NCBI RefSeq assembly: GCF_900112065.1
Contig: NZ_FOKE01000003.1
Coordinates: 62,001 to 126,000, forward strand
Reading direction: 5' to 3'
Source of the DNA: Cohnella sp. OV330
Lineage (GTDB): Bacteria > Bacillota > Bacilli > Paenibacillales > Paenibacillaceae
DNA: 64,000 nucleotides
Numbering within the stretch: the stretch's first letter is position 1; the number at the start of each line of letters is the position of its first letter. This document shows positions 35,572 through 44,106 of this stretch, one piece after another. The position numbers and the translations under genes were made by a program. The notes below the pieces were generated by a model, which did no database searches, had not been told where the DNA came from, and saw only the letters and a list, made by a program, of their open reading frames with translations.

Positions 35572-35651
35572 TCGATTGTGGAATGTTTGTTCGATTGTGG
35601 AATTTTGCCGAAAAAGAGAGTTTTATTTCTATAGATTATGTTTATTTCTAT
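35572..35651 (+). promoter_or_regulatory. Two pairs of 19-bp-period direct repeats upstream of the LplB operon
   Basis: TCGATTGTGGAAT occurs at 35572 and 35591, and TTTATTTCTAT at 35622 and 35641; both pairs have a 19-base period. Direct repeats spaced about two helical turns are the usual binding form of AraC-family activators. The rest of the 307-base gap (35496-35802) holds the terminator and an AT-rich stretch; I see no clear consensus promoter. Confidence 0.6.
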
Positions 35652-35802
35652 GCTTTTTGCATTGAAAAAACGAATATGAATCGCAATAGAATTCGATGAA
35701 TCCTTAAATTGAAGTCCAAGCGGCCCGCCACCATAATTGAGGTATGAAAGCCGGCAAGCGAACGCAAAAGCCGGGATACAACCGGGATAGGGGAGGAATT
35801 CG

Positions 35803-36711
35803 TTGAGCGTCCTAAGGAAAATGAAAAGACAAAGAGTCCATCTGCTCTTGCTGGTACCCTTTATCTTGTTCATGGTGATTTTTAAATACGGGCCGATGTA
35901 CGGTTCGCTGCTCGCCTTCCGGGAATTTTCCTACCGGACGCCGTTCGGCGGGGATTGGGTCGGCCTCAAGTACTTCAAGACGTTTTTTAACAGTCCTGAC
36001 TTCTCCTACGTCCTGCGCAATACGGTGGTCATCAGTTCGTTAGGCCTGGTGTTCTCCACGGTGGCGGCGATCGCGTTCGCGATCATGATCTGCGAAGTCA
36101 GGAACGCGGCGTATAAAAAGGTCATCCAAACCGTTTCTTATCTGCCGCACTTCATTTCGTGGGTCGTCGTGGCGGGCATGGCGATGACGATCTTTTCCAT
36201 CGACGAGCTTGCGCCGCTGAATTCCTTATTGCTCTCTTTGAACCTGATCGACAAGCCGATCAACTTTCTGGGGGACGCGGATCATTTTTGGCCGATGATC
36301 ACCAGCCTCAACGTATGGAAAAACGTCGGATGGAATTCGATCATCTATATCGCGGCGATCGCTTCCATCGACAAGCAGATGTACGAATCCGCCATGATGG
36401 ACGGCGCGGGCAAGTTCAGGCAGATCTTCTACATCACGCTGCCTTCGATCATGCCGACGATCATCCTGCTCTTCACCTTCGGCCTCGGGTACATCCTCAA
36501 CGCCGGCCTCGACCAGCAGCTGTTCCTTCAAAATCCGATGAACATGAAGCATTCCGAGGTGCTCGACACCTACGTACTGAAGTACGGATTGCAGCAAGCG
36601 GCATACTCCTACGGGGCGGCCGTCGGCCTGTTCAAGAGCGTGGTCGGCCTGATTCTGATCGTGATCTGCAATTACTTTTGCAGAAGATTTCTAAAGACGG
36701 GCATTTTCTAG
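35803..36711 (+). CDS. LplB-type sugar ABC transporter permease
   Basis: A 302-residue six-helix permease with the start region typical of LplB proteins (FKYGPMYGSLLAFREF) and EAA loop MYESAMMDGAGKFRQIF. The start is TTG 35803 with GGAGG at 35792-35796; ATG 35821 is possible but less well placed. Large lipoprotein-dependent importers of this class take up complex plant oligosaccharides such as rhamnogalacturonan or xylan pieces. First gene of an operon that runs at least to the lipoprotein gene. Confidence 0.93.
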   Translation: MSVLRKMKRQRVHLLLLVPFILFMVIFKYGPMYGSLLAFREFSYRTPFGGDWVGLKYFKTFFNSPDFSYVLRNTVVISSLGLVFSTVAAIAFAIMICEVRNAAYKKVIQTVSYLPHFISWVVVAGMAMTIFSIDELAPLNSLLLSLNLIDKPINFLGDADHFWPMITSLNVWKNVGWNSIIYIAAIASIDKQMYESAMMDGAGKFRQIFYITLPSIMPTIILLFTFGLGYILNAGLDQQLFLQNPMNMKHSEVLDTYVLKYGLQQAAYSYGAAVGLFKSVVGLILIVICNYFCRRFLKTGIF

Positions 36712-36742
36712 GCGCTGTCTAAAAAGCAATGGGGGAACCTGG

Positions 36743-37630
36743 ATGAGAGCGACATCAGGAGAACGCGTGTTTTATGCCGTCAACGGCATCATCCTGCTGT
36801 TGATCGGATTTTTAGCGGCATTTCCGTTCTGGAACATCTTCGTCGTATCCTTCAACGAAGGCCGGGACGCGATGAGAGGCAGCATCTACTTCTGGCCGCG
36901 GAAGTTTTCGCTGGAAGCCTACCGCGCGATTTTTAACGAGAACAACTTGATGCATTCGACCTATATCAGCATCGCCCGAACGCTGCTCGGCACGGTAGTC
37001 GGCGTCATCTGCACGGCGATCCTGGCTTACTTGCTCTCCAACCGGGAGCTCATCTTCAGACGCGGGATCCTGTTTTTCTTCATCATCACGATGTACTTCT
37101 CGGGCGGGTTGATCCCGGAGTTCATGCTGATTCGGGATTTGCACCTGTACAATCACTTTCTCGTTTACATCATCCCGGGAGCGGTCGGCGTCTGGAACGT
37201 CATGGTCATGAGGCAATTTTTCGAGGATTTGCCGCCGTCCCTGGCCGAATCGGCCAGAATCGACGGGGCTTCCGAACTCCGGACGCTGCGCAGCATCATC
37301 CTGCCGATGTCGACGCCCGTACTGGCCACGATCGCGCTGATGGTCGGCGTCGCCCAGTGGACGACCTGGTTCGATACTTATATGTACACCTCGGGTTCCC
37401 AGGAGCTTTCGACGCTGCAGGGCGTGCTCGTCAAAATATTGATGGAAACGCAAATCCAGTCGACCGACCCGACGCAGGCGGCCAGGCTGGAGCAATCCGG
37501 CGCGATCCTTACGCCCGAAGTCATCAAGATGGCGACCATCACCATCACGACCGTGCCTATCGTCATGATCTATCCCTTCTTGCAAAAGTATTTCGTAGGC
37601 GGACTTACCGTAGGTGCCGTGAAAGGATGA
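36743..37630 (+). CDS. LplC/YtcP-type sugar ABC transporter permease
   Basis: A 295-residue six-helix permease, partner of the LplB-type subunit 31 bases upstream. EAA loop SLAESARIDGASELRTLR, and C-terminus FLQKYFVGGLTVGAVKG as in other YtcP proteins. ATG 36743 is preceded by GGGGGAA. No ATPase is encoded nearby. Confidence 0.93.
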   Translation: MRATSGERVFYAVNGIILLLIGFLAAFPFWNIFVVSFNEGRDAMRGSIYFWPRKFSLEAYRAIFNENNLMHSTYISIARTLLGTVVGVICTAILAYLLSNRELIFRRGILFFFIITMYFSGGLIPEFMLIRDLHLYNHFLVYIIPGAVGVWNVMVMRQFFEDLPPSLAESARIDGASELRTLRSIILPMSTPVLATIALMVGVAQWTTWFDTYMYTSGSQELSTLQGVLVKILMETQIQSTDPTQAARLEQSGAILTPEVIKMATITITTVPIVMIYPFLQKYFVGGLTVGAVKG

Positions 37631-37697
37631 TAGGCTTATCGGAACAACCGATCGCCTACTATTCATAAAAACAAGTTGAGAGGGAGAGGCAACGAAC

Positions 37698-39401
37698 ATG
37701 AAAAGGTATTTGAAGTCGGCAAGGTCCATGGCAGTCGCGGCGATCTGCGTCGCGATGCTCGGGGCATGCGCCAACAACGGGGGAAAAAACGCAAGCGAAC
37801 CGACCGGCTCGAGCAGTCCGAGCAGTTCCAGCCCGCCTGCCAGCAGTTCGGCAGCGCCTGCGAAGGAAGAGCCGATCACGCTGACGATCGTCAACGCCGG
37901 CGGCGGCACGCCGAATTTTCCGACGGGGGACCCGTTCTGGGAGAACAATCCCGTCGCCAAGCAGATCGAAGAGAAGCTGAACATCAAGCTGAAGTGGGAC
38001 GTCTTCTCGGGCGTCGGTCAGGACAAGCTGAACGTCATGCTCGCCAGCGGCGATTATCCGGACTTGATCATGATGTCGGATCCGACCCGCGTCATCGCGG
38101 ACAAGATCGCCATTCCGCTTAATGACCTGATCGACCAATACGGCCCCGACTTGAAAAAGAAGTACGGCTCCGCCCTCAATATGCTGAAGCAAAGCGACGG
38201 CAACATCTATCACTTGACCAACAGCTACCTGCCCGAAGGCGCGACGCCTCCCGGATACGGCTACAGCCTGCAGGTCAGAACGGACATCTACGAAGCGCTC
38301 GGCTCGCCGAAGCTCGAGACGTCGGACGACGTGTACAACTACCTGAAGCAAGTCAAGGAGAAGTACCCGAAAACGGCCGACGGCCAAACGATGTACCCGC
38401 TTAGCGGCTTCAACCGCAACTGGGGATCGCCGTACTACGCCATGATCGCGATGGCAGGTTCCCCGGCCGATTCCAAAGTGTACGTCGGGCAGGACGATTC
38501 GATCAAGTTCTGGCCGAAAGCGCCTTGGGGCAAGGACGTACTGCAATTCTACAACAAGCTGTACCGCGAAGGCCTGATCGATCCCGAAGCCTTCACGCAG
38601 GACTATGCCACCTGGCAAAAATCCAAGCTCTACCCGGCGAGAGTCGCGGCCCATATCGGCGGCTGGAACCAAACGTACGACGTCTTGAAGACGTACACCG
38701 ACGCGAAACTCCCGAACGCCGAAAAAATGTACTTCCAAAACTTCGTGTTCAAGTTCCCGAGCGGCGACAAGCCGGCCGTATTCTCGGTCAGCAAGAAGGG
38801 CATCGGCGCGCTGGTCATTACCGACAAAGCCAAACATCCGGAAGCGGCCATGAAGCTGCTCAACTACCTCACCACGGAGGAAGGCAACTTCCTGGCGATG
38901 AACGGTCCGCAAGGCATTCAGTGGGATATGGTCGACGGCAAGCCGACGCTCGTCAAGTCCTACCTGGACCGCTGGCTGGCAGGCGAGAAGCAAGTGAACA
39001 TCGAGAAGGAAACGGGCATGGGGCACTACGCAAGACTGGTCGGCTCCGACCTTGGCAAGACGAGCTGGGGCACGTATTGGATCCTGAAGGACGACCCGAT
39101 CGCCACGAACAATACGAGAGCGCAGCAACGAGACAAGGAACTCGGCCCGTACTGGTACGACGCGACCACGCTCGGGGACCTGATGGCCGGCGCGGATACG
39201 GACACGATCGCGAAGCAGCAAGCCGTGGACAAGCGGCTGTACGAGAACGCCTACTCCGTCATCCTGGCCAAGACCGAAGCCGAGTCCGCGGCAGAGTACG
39301 ACAAGTACGTGAAGGAGCTTGACGCCGCAGGCGCCGTTCAGGTCGAGGAATACATGACCAAGATGCACAAGCAGTACGAGCAGCAGCTGGCGGGCAACTA
39401 A
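37698..39401 (+). CDS. LipO/LplA-type substrate-binding lipoprotein
   Basis: A 567-residue extracellular binding protein of the large family that goes with LplB/LplC. The signal peptide ends in lipobox MLGAC, followed by a Ser/Pro-rich linker. Segments such as LASGDYPDLIMMSDPT, KFPSGDKPAVFSVSKKG and KHPEAAMKLLNYLTTEEG are typical. It is last of the three transporter genes, followed by a phosphatase and glycosidases. The ligand is probably an oligosaccharide carrying rhamnose, by context with the GH78 gene. Confidence 0.92.
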   Translation: MKRYLKSARSMAVAAICVAMLGACANNGGKNASEPTGSSSPSSSSPPASSSAAPAKEEPITLTIVNAGGGTPNFPTGDPFWENNPVAKQIEEKLNIKLKWDVFSGVGQDKLNVMLASGDYPDLIMMSDPTRVIADKIAIPLNDLIDQYGPDLKKKYGSALNMLKQSDGNIYHLTNSYLPEGATPPGYGYSLQVRTDIYEALGSPKLETSDDVYNYLKQVKEKYPKTADGQTMYPLSGFNRNWGSPYYAMIAMAGSPADSKVYVGQDDSIKFWPKAPWGKDVLQFYNKLYREGLIDPEAFTQDYATWQKSKLYPARVAAHIGGWNQTYDVLKTYTDAKLPNAEKMYFQNFVFKFPSGDKPAVFSVSKKGIGALVITDKAKHPEAAMKLLNYLTTEEGNFLAMNGPQGIQWDMVDGKPTLVKSYLDRWLAGEKQVNIEKETGMGHYARLVGSDLGKTSWGTYWILKDDPIATNNTRAQQRDKELGPYWYDATTLGDLMAGADTDTIAKQQAVDKRLYENAYSVILAKTEAESAAEYDKYVKELDAAGAVQVEEYMTKMHKQYEQQLAGN

Positions 39402-39486
39402 CCAACCGGCTTCTGCGCACGAAGGCAATGGGTGGAGACAACAACCTTCATTCATTGCCTTTATTCATGAGCAAAGGAGAAGAGCG

Positions 39487-40146
39487 ATGCGACTCACATT
39501 GATCAGGCACGGCCATATGGCGGGGGATCCGTTCATCTGCCCCGAACGGCCGGTGTCCGGCTGCTTGTCGGACGACTGCGGCGTGCTGCAGGCGGAGGAG
39601 ACGGCGGCGGCTTTGAAGGACGAAGTCTACGATTATGCGTTCTCCTCGCCTTACGGCAGAGCGCTGCAAACCGCCGAGATCGTCCTGGCCGGCAGAGAGC
39701 TGGATATCCGAATTCTGCCGTTCATGCACGAATGGATGCCCAACCGCGAGTTGGAAAAGCTGCCGAGCACGGCCTTCGAGGCCATGCAGCGGGAAGCGGG
39801 AGGCGGCTATGCGGAGGAAATGTGGAAAACCGAGATGGGCGAAGGCTATTACGACATGTGCGCGAGGATCGTCCCTCCTTTCCTGAAGGAATTGGGCGGG
39901 ATCGGCTGGCACGGCCGGATGGGCGGCTTCGTGCCGGATGAGGACGCCAAGTCGCGCTCGGCGGTCGTGTTCGCCCACGGCGGCTCGCTCGGCGTGCTGC
40001 TCGGCTTCCTGCTCGGCGTCCGGGCCTTTCCGGTCAGCAGCTTCGCGTTCGAGCATACGGGGATCGCGACCCTCGATTTTGCGGAACGGCACGGCATCTT
40101 TTACCCGCAGCTGGTCCTCCCGGCGCTGCACCGGGTCGGCAAGTAA
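39487..40146 (+). CDS. Histidine phosphatase-family protein
   Basis: A 219-residue member of the phosphoglycerate mutase-like branch. The catalytic RHG is present at residues 7-9 (TLIRHGHMAG), with the second histidine in VFAHGGSLGVLLG and the arginine of SSPYGRALQTAEI. It has no signal peptide. ATG 39487 follows AAAGGAG. Its place between a sugar importer and a glycosidase suggests dephosphorylation of a sugar phosphate, but the family also has protein and nucleotide substrates. Confidence 0.85.
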   Translation: MRLTLIRHGHMAGDPFICPERPVSGCLSDDCGVLQAEETAAALKDEVYDYAFSSPYGRALQTAEIVLAGRELDIRILPFMHEWMPNRELEKLPSTAFEAMQREAGGGYAEEMWKTEMGEGYYDMCARIVPPFLKELGGIGWHGRMGGFVPDEDAKSRSAVVFAHGGSLGVLLGFLLGVRAFPVSSFAFEHTGIATLDFAERHGIFYPQLVLPALHRVGK

Positions 40147-40190
40147 GGCCGAACCGGCTATATACCATGGAGAAGAAAGGGATCGATCTT

Positions 40191-41420
40191 ATGAACCTGC
40201 TCGACGAAGCCTACCAACAATCCGTTCTGGTCGTAGAACGGTGCATGCACGCGATCGGCGCCAAGGCGTCCGCTTTATCCGAAGGCTATAACCAAGTGTT
40301 CGCAAGAGACAGCATCATCACGTTTTTAGGCGCGTCCTTCGTCGAAAACAAGGCATTTCAGGATGCCTTTAAAATAACGCTCGAAACGCTCTCGAAATAT
40401 CAGTCCGGGCTGGGCATGATCCCGTTGTCCGTCGACGTCGACCGTCCGGCGATCGAGCCGAACCAGGGCGCGGTCGACAGCAATCCTTGGTACGTCATCG
40501 GACAAAGCGTTTATTACTCGCGCTACAAAGATCTGCCGTTTCTGAAGAGCCACCTGGAAGCCATCAAAAAAGCGATGCTATGGCTCGAGTATCAGGACAG
40601 CAACAACTGCGGGCTGCTGGAGGTCCAGGAGGCGGCGGATTGGGGCGACCTGTACGCGAACAGAGGGAACGTCCTTTACGACAATGTGCTCTATTACAAA
40701 GCGCTGGTCGAATACGCCAAAATCCTCGAGCTGTGCGGGGAAAGCGGCGTCGCCTACCGTCTTCGGGCGGAAGAGGTGAAATTCAAGCTGAACCTGCTGC
40801 TTTGGCCGGGAGACGTCGAGGAAAAAACGAAAATCGTGAACGAGCGAGGGTACAGCCAGGAGTGGCTGCGAATCATCAGAATGAGCACCGAGCTGTACTG
40901 GTTCGGCAAATTCTATCTGCCCTACGCTGCCTTCCGGGACTTCGGCTACCACTGCGACGCGCTCGGCAACAGCCTGGCCATTCTGTTCGGCATCGCGGAC
41001 GACGCCAAGGCGGACGCCATCGTCAATCACTTCGTTCAGACCGGCATGAACAAGCCCTATCCGATCATGGCCAACTATCCGCCGATCATGCCGGGCGACA
41101 AGGATTGGCGCGAGTACTACAGGAACGCGCACCTGAATTTGCAGTACCAGTACCACAACGGCGGCATCTGGCCGTTTATCGGCGGCTTTTACGTCGCGGC
41201 TCTCATGAAGGCAGGACGGAAGGACTTCGCCAAGGCGGAGCTGGAAAATCTGGCGAAGGCGAACAGCATCGGCAAACGATTCGAGTGGGAATTCAATGAA
41301 TGGCTGAACGGAAGGAGCGGCATGCCGTCCGGCATGGCCTACCAGGCGTGGTCAGCGGGCATGTACATTTTCGCCTATCGTTCCGTCCTTGACGAAGAAG
41401 CGTTCCTCGAAGTCCTGTAG
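40191..41420 (+). CDS. (alpha/alpha)6-barrel glycosidase (GH100 / glycogen-debranching-like)
   Basis: A 409-residue cytosolic protein with the layout of (alpha/alpha)6 glycosidases related to GH100 invertases and amylo-1,6-glucosidases. Telling segments are YNQVFARDSIITFLG, GMIPLSVDV, QEAADWGDLYANRGNVLY (a probable catalytic Asp), HNGGIWPFIGGFYV and FEWEFNEWLNG. The start is set at ATG 40191 because AAAGGG precedes it; an in-frame ATG at 40167 has no site. It is 44 bases from the phosphatase gene and 41 from the rhamnosidase gene, in one direction. The substrate is not decidable: sucrose, a glucoside or another disaccharide. Confidence 0.72.
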   Translation: MNLLDEAYQQSVLVVERCMHAIGAKASALSEGYNQVFARDSIITFLGASFVENKAFQDAFKITLETLSKYQSGLGMIPLSVDVDRPAIEPNQGAVDSNPWYVIGQSVYYSRYKDLPFLKSHLEAIKKAMLWLEYQDSNNCGLLEVQEAADWGDLYANRGNVLYDNVLYYKALVEYAKILELCGESGVAYRLRAEEVKFKLNLLLWPGDVEEKTKIVNERGYSQEWLRIIRMSTELYWFGKFYLPYAAFRDFGYHCDALGNSLAILFGIADDAKADAIVNHFVQTGMNKPYPIMANYPPIMPGDKDWREYYRNAHLNLQYQYHNGGIWPFIGGFYVAALMKAGRKDFAKAELENLAKANSIGKRFEWEFNEWLNGRSGMPSGMAYQAWSAGMYIFAYRSVLDEEAFLEVL

Positions 41421-41461
41421 GGCGATCGCGGCGCATCATTCCAGGAAGCGGGGTTAAAATC

Positions 41462-44032
41462 ATGCAGCAGACGAATTCAGCTACGAGATCGTGCGTCCCT
41501 ATCAATCTGCGATGCGAATACCGGACGGCGCCGCTCGGCATCGACAAGCCGCAGCCCAAGTTAAGCTGGGAGACGGCTTGTACCGAACCGGGTTTTATGC
41601 AAAAGGCTTACCGGATCATCGTCGCTTCGCGTCCTTCCTATATCGAAGACGACATGGGCGACTTATGGGACAGCGGCCAAGTCGAATCGAGCGAGCAAAA
41701 TGCCGTTCGCTACGGCGGCTCGGCATTAAAGCCGACGACCCGCTATTGGTGGAAGGTCAAGGTATGGAATGAGCTTGGCCGTGAGCTCGACTGGAGCGAA
41801 GCGGCCCTTTTCGAGACCGGCTTGTTCAAATTCGAAGATTGGGGATGCGGCTGGTTGAACGCCGAATATCCCAACAGCCCGACGGCCGTGTATTACGAGC
41901 GGCGCGCCTTCGAATTGAAGCAGGATGCGCGCGTCGCGTCCGCCAGAGCGTATATCGGCGCGACCGGCAGCAAGGCGAACGCTTACGAGGTGCGCATCAA
42001 CGGGCGCAAAGTCGGCGAAGACCTGCTGAGCCCCGGGCAGACGCACTTCAGGCGGGGGCTGTACCGCACGCATGACGTGACGGAGCTGCTCGCAGACGGC
42101 GTCAATGCCGTCGGCATCATGCATACGAGAAAGGTCATTTTCCGGCTCGACGTCCGTTATGACGACGGCACGGTCGATACGATCGTCGGCGATCATACGT
42201 GGAAGCGGCTGAAAAAAGGCCCCTATACGGCCTTGCGCTATGCCGGGGGCAGCATCTCGGAGGGGAAGGGCGAGACGTACGACGCGAGGCTCGAGCCCGT
42301 CGGATGGGATCTGCCCGGGTACGACGACGCCGCGTGGGGCGGGACGATTCCCGACAGCGGCCCGCTGCTGCTCACCGCGCAGCTGGAGCCGATCCTGTGC
42401 ACGGCCGAGATCAAGCCGGTTTCCGTTGCCGGCTTCGGGGCCGGCAAGTTCGTCGTCGATTTCGGCCAGAATTTGTTCGGCACCTTAAGCCTCGCGGTCG
42501 GCGGACCGGCGGGAACGCGCGTCGCGCTCCGTTATGCCGAGCGCCTCGGGCCGGACGGTTCGATCGATACGGGGAGCGTCGAGGCGGGCTGGCTGGCGGA
42601 GGGGCAGACGCATTACGACGAATATACGCTGCGAGGCGAGACGGAGGAGACGTACCAGCCGAGGTTTTCCTGTCACGGTTTCAGGTACGTCGAAGTCGCC
42701 GGCTATCCGGGGACGTTGACAGCGGATCGGATCGTCGCCAAGGTCGTGCACAACGATCTGTTGAACGATTCGGCGTTTTCGTGCGGCAATGAGCTGCTCA
42801 ATCGGCTTCATCATGGCGCGGTATGGTCGTTCCGCTCCAATCTCGTCTCCGTCCCGATGGACTGCCCGACGAGAGAGCGGCAGGGCTGGCTCGGCGACGC
42901 CCATTGCCATTCCGAGGCGGACCTTTTGAATTTCGATATGGCCGCTTTTTACGAGAAGTGGTTCGACGATATCGCCGATTGTCAGTTGGACAACGGCATC
43001 ATTCCCCTCATTTGCCCAAGCGAAGGCCATGAATACGCCCTCGATATCCCCTGGGTTTCCGCCGTCGTTTTTATTCCCTGGGAATATTACATGGCCTACG
43101 GAGACAAAGCGTTCCTGTCCAAGCACTATGCGACGATGAAACGATGCCTCGACGTCTTCAAATCCCGGCTGGACCGCGACGGCCTGCTGCAGGGCAGCGT
43201 CCTGTTCGGAGACTGGTTCGGCCAATCCAAGGACATATCCAAGCCATATCTGGCTTCGGCGTACTATTACAGATGCCTGACGCTTTTCTCGAAGATCGCC
43301 GGCGTGCTCGGCTACCGCGCCGACGCGGCCGCGTACGCGGAACGGGCGAGCCGGGTGAGAGACGGCGTCAACGCCGCGTATTTGAAGCCGAACGGATCCT
43401 ACGACAACGATTCGCAGACCGCCAATGCGCTCGCGCTGCACTTCGGGGTCGTGCCGGAGGCGCACAAGGAGCGCGTGCTAAGCAGCCTGGTCGCGGACAT
43501 CCGGTCGAGGCAGACGATGACCGTCGGATGCCTGGGCGCGGAGGCGATCCTCGCGGCGCTGGCGGACAACGGAAGGAACGACGTCGCCTACGCGCTCGCG
43601 ACGAATACGCGCCAAGGCGGCTGGGGCTACTGGATCGAAAAGTACGGGGCCACGACGGCCTTCGAAAGCTTTGCGGACGACCGGTCGTCCAACAACCACG
43701 CCTTTCTCGTCGGGGGGCTCGACGCCTGGTTCTACAAGCATCTGGCCGGCATATCGCCGGCGAAGCCGGGCTACGAGGAGATCGCGATCAAGCCCTTCGT
43801 TCCTCCAGGACTGACGCATGCGAGCGGCCAGGTCCGGACGGTTAGAGGTCTCGTGAAGGCGAGCTGGCAAAGGAAGGGCGCGGAGATCGAATTGGAAGTC
43901 GAGGTTCCCGCCAACGCGACGGCGAACGTGCATGTGCCGTCCGACGAGCGGGGCGAACGCTATACGATTTATGCCGTCGGCTCGGGCCGTCATCGGTTTA
44001 CGTCCATCATGGCCGCGCAAGGAGGTGATTGA
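41462..44032 (+). CDS. Alpha-L-rhamnosidase, glycoside hydrolase family 78
   Basis: An 856-residue enzyme without a signal peptide. N-terminal beta domains (LRCEYRTAPLGIDKP, QPKLSWET) and a rhamnose-binding-type domain (AYIGATGSKANAYEVRING) precede the (alpha/alpha)6 catalytic domain, whose general-acid region is intact (MDCPTRERQGWLGDAHCH, about residues 469-486) and which ends with AFESFADDRSSNNHAFLVG and a C-terminal beta domain. It releases terminal rhamnose from imported oligosaccharides such as those from rhamnogalacturonan, gellan or glycosides. It follows the (alpha/alpha)6 glycosidase and precedes the GH9 gene. The ribosome site before ATG 41462 is weak. Confidence 0.93.
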   Translation: MQQTNSATRSCVPINLRCEYRTAPLGIDKPQPKLSWETACTEPGFMQKAYRIIVASRPSYIEDDMGDLWDSGQVESSEQNAVRYGGSALKPTTRYWWKVKVWNELGRELDWSEAALFETGLFKFEDWGCGWLNAEYPNSPTAVYYERRAFELKQDARVASARAYIGATGSKANAYEVRINGRKVGEDLLSPGQTHFRRGLYRTHDVTELLADGVNAVGIMHTRKVIFRLDVRYDDGTVDTIVGDHTWKRLKKGPYTALRYAGGSISEGKGETYDARLEPVGWDLPGYDDAAWGGTIPDSGPLLLTAQLEPILCTAEIKPVSVAGFGAGKFVVDFGQNLFGTLSLAVGGPAGTRVALRYAERLGPDGSIDTGSVEAGWLAEGQTHYDEYTLRGETEETYQPRFSCHGFRYVEVAGYPGTLTADRIVAKVVHNDLLNDSAFSCGNELLNRLHHGAVWSFRSNLVSVPMDCPTRERQGWLGDAHCHSEADLLNFDMAAFYEKWFDDIADCQLDNGIIPLICPSEGHEYALDIPWVSAVVFIPWEYYMAYGDKAFLSKHYATMKRCLDVFKSRLDRDGLLQGSVLFGDWFGQSKDISKPYLASAYYYRCLTLFSKIAGVLGYRADAAAYAERASRVRDGVNAAYLKPNGSYDNDSQTANALALHFGVVPEAHKERVLSSLVADIRSRQTMTVGCLGAEAILAALADNGRNDVAYALATNTRQGGWGYWIEKYGATTAFESFADDRSSNNHAFLVGGLDAWFYKHLAGISPAKPGYEEIAIKPFVPPGLTHASGQVRTVRGLVKASWQRKGAEIELEVEVPANATANVHVPSDERGERYTIYAVGSGRHRFTSIMAAQGGD

Positions 44033-44106
44033 CCTTCATCCTACATTGAGAAGTCCCTATTCGTCGTCAGGGAACAGTCACGAACCATTAATGAGGAGGC
44101 ACTCAA

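Noticed and set aside
36159-36722. A 187-codon plus-strand frame inside the LplB-type permease gene
   Set aside because: It overlaps strongly conserved permease sequence in another frame and has no ribosome site.
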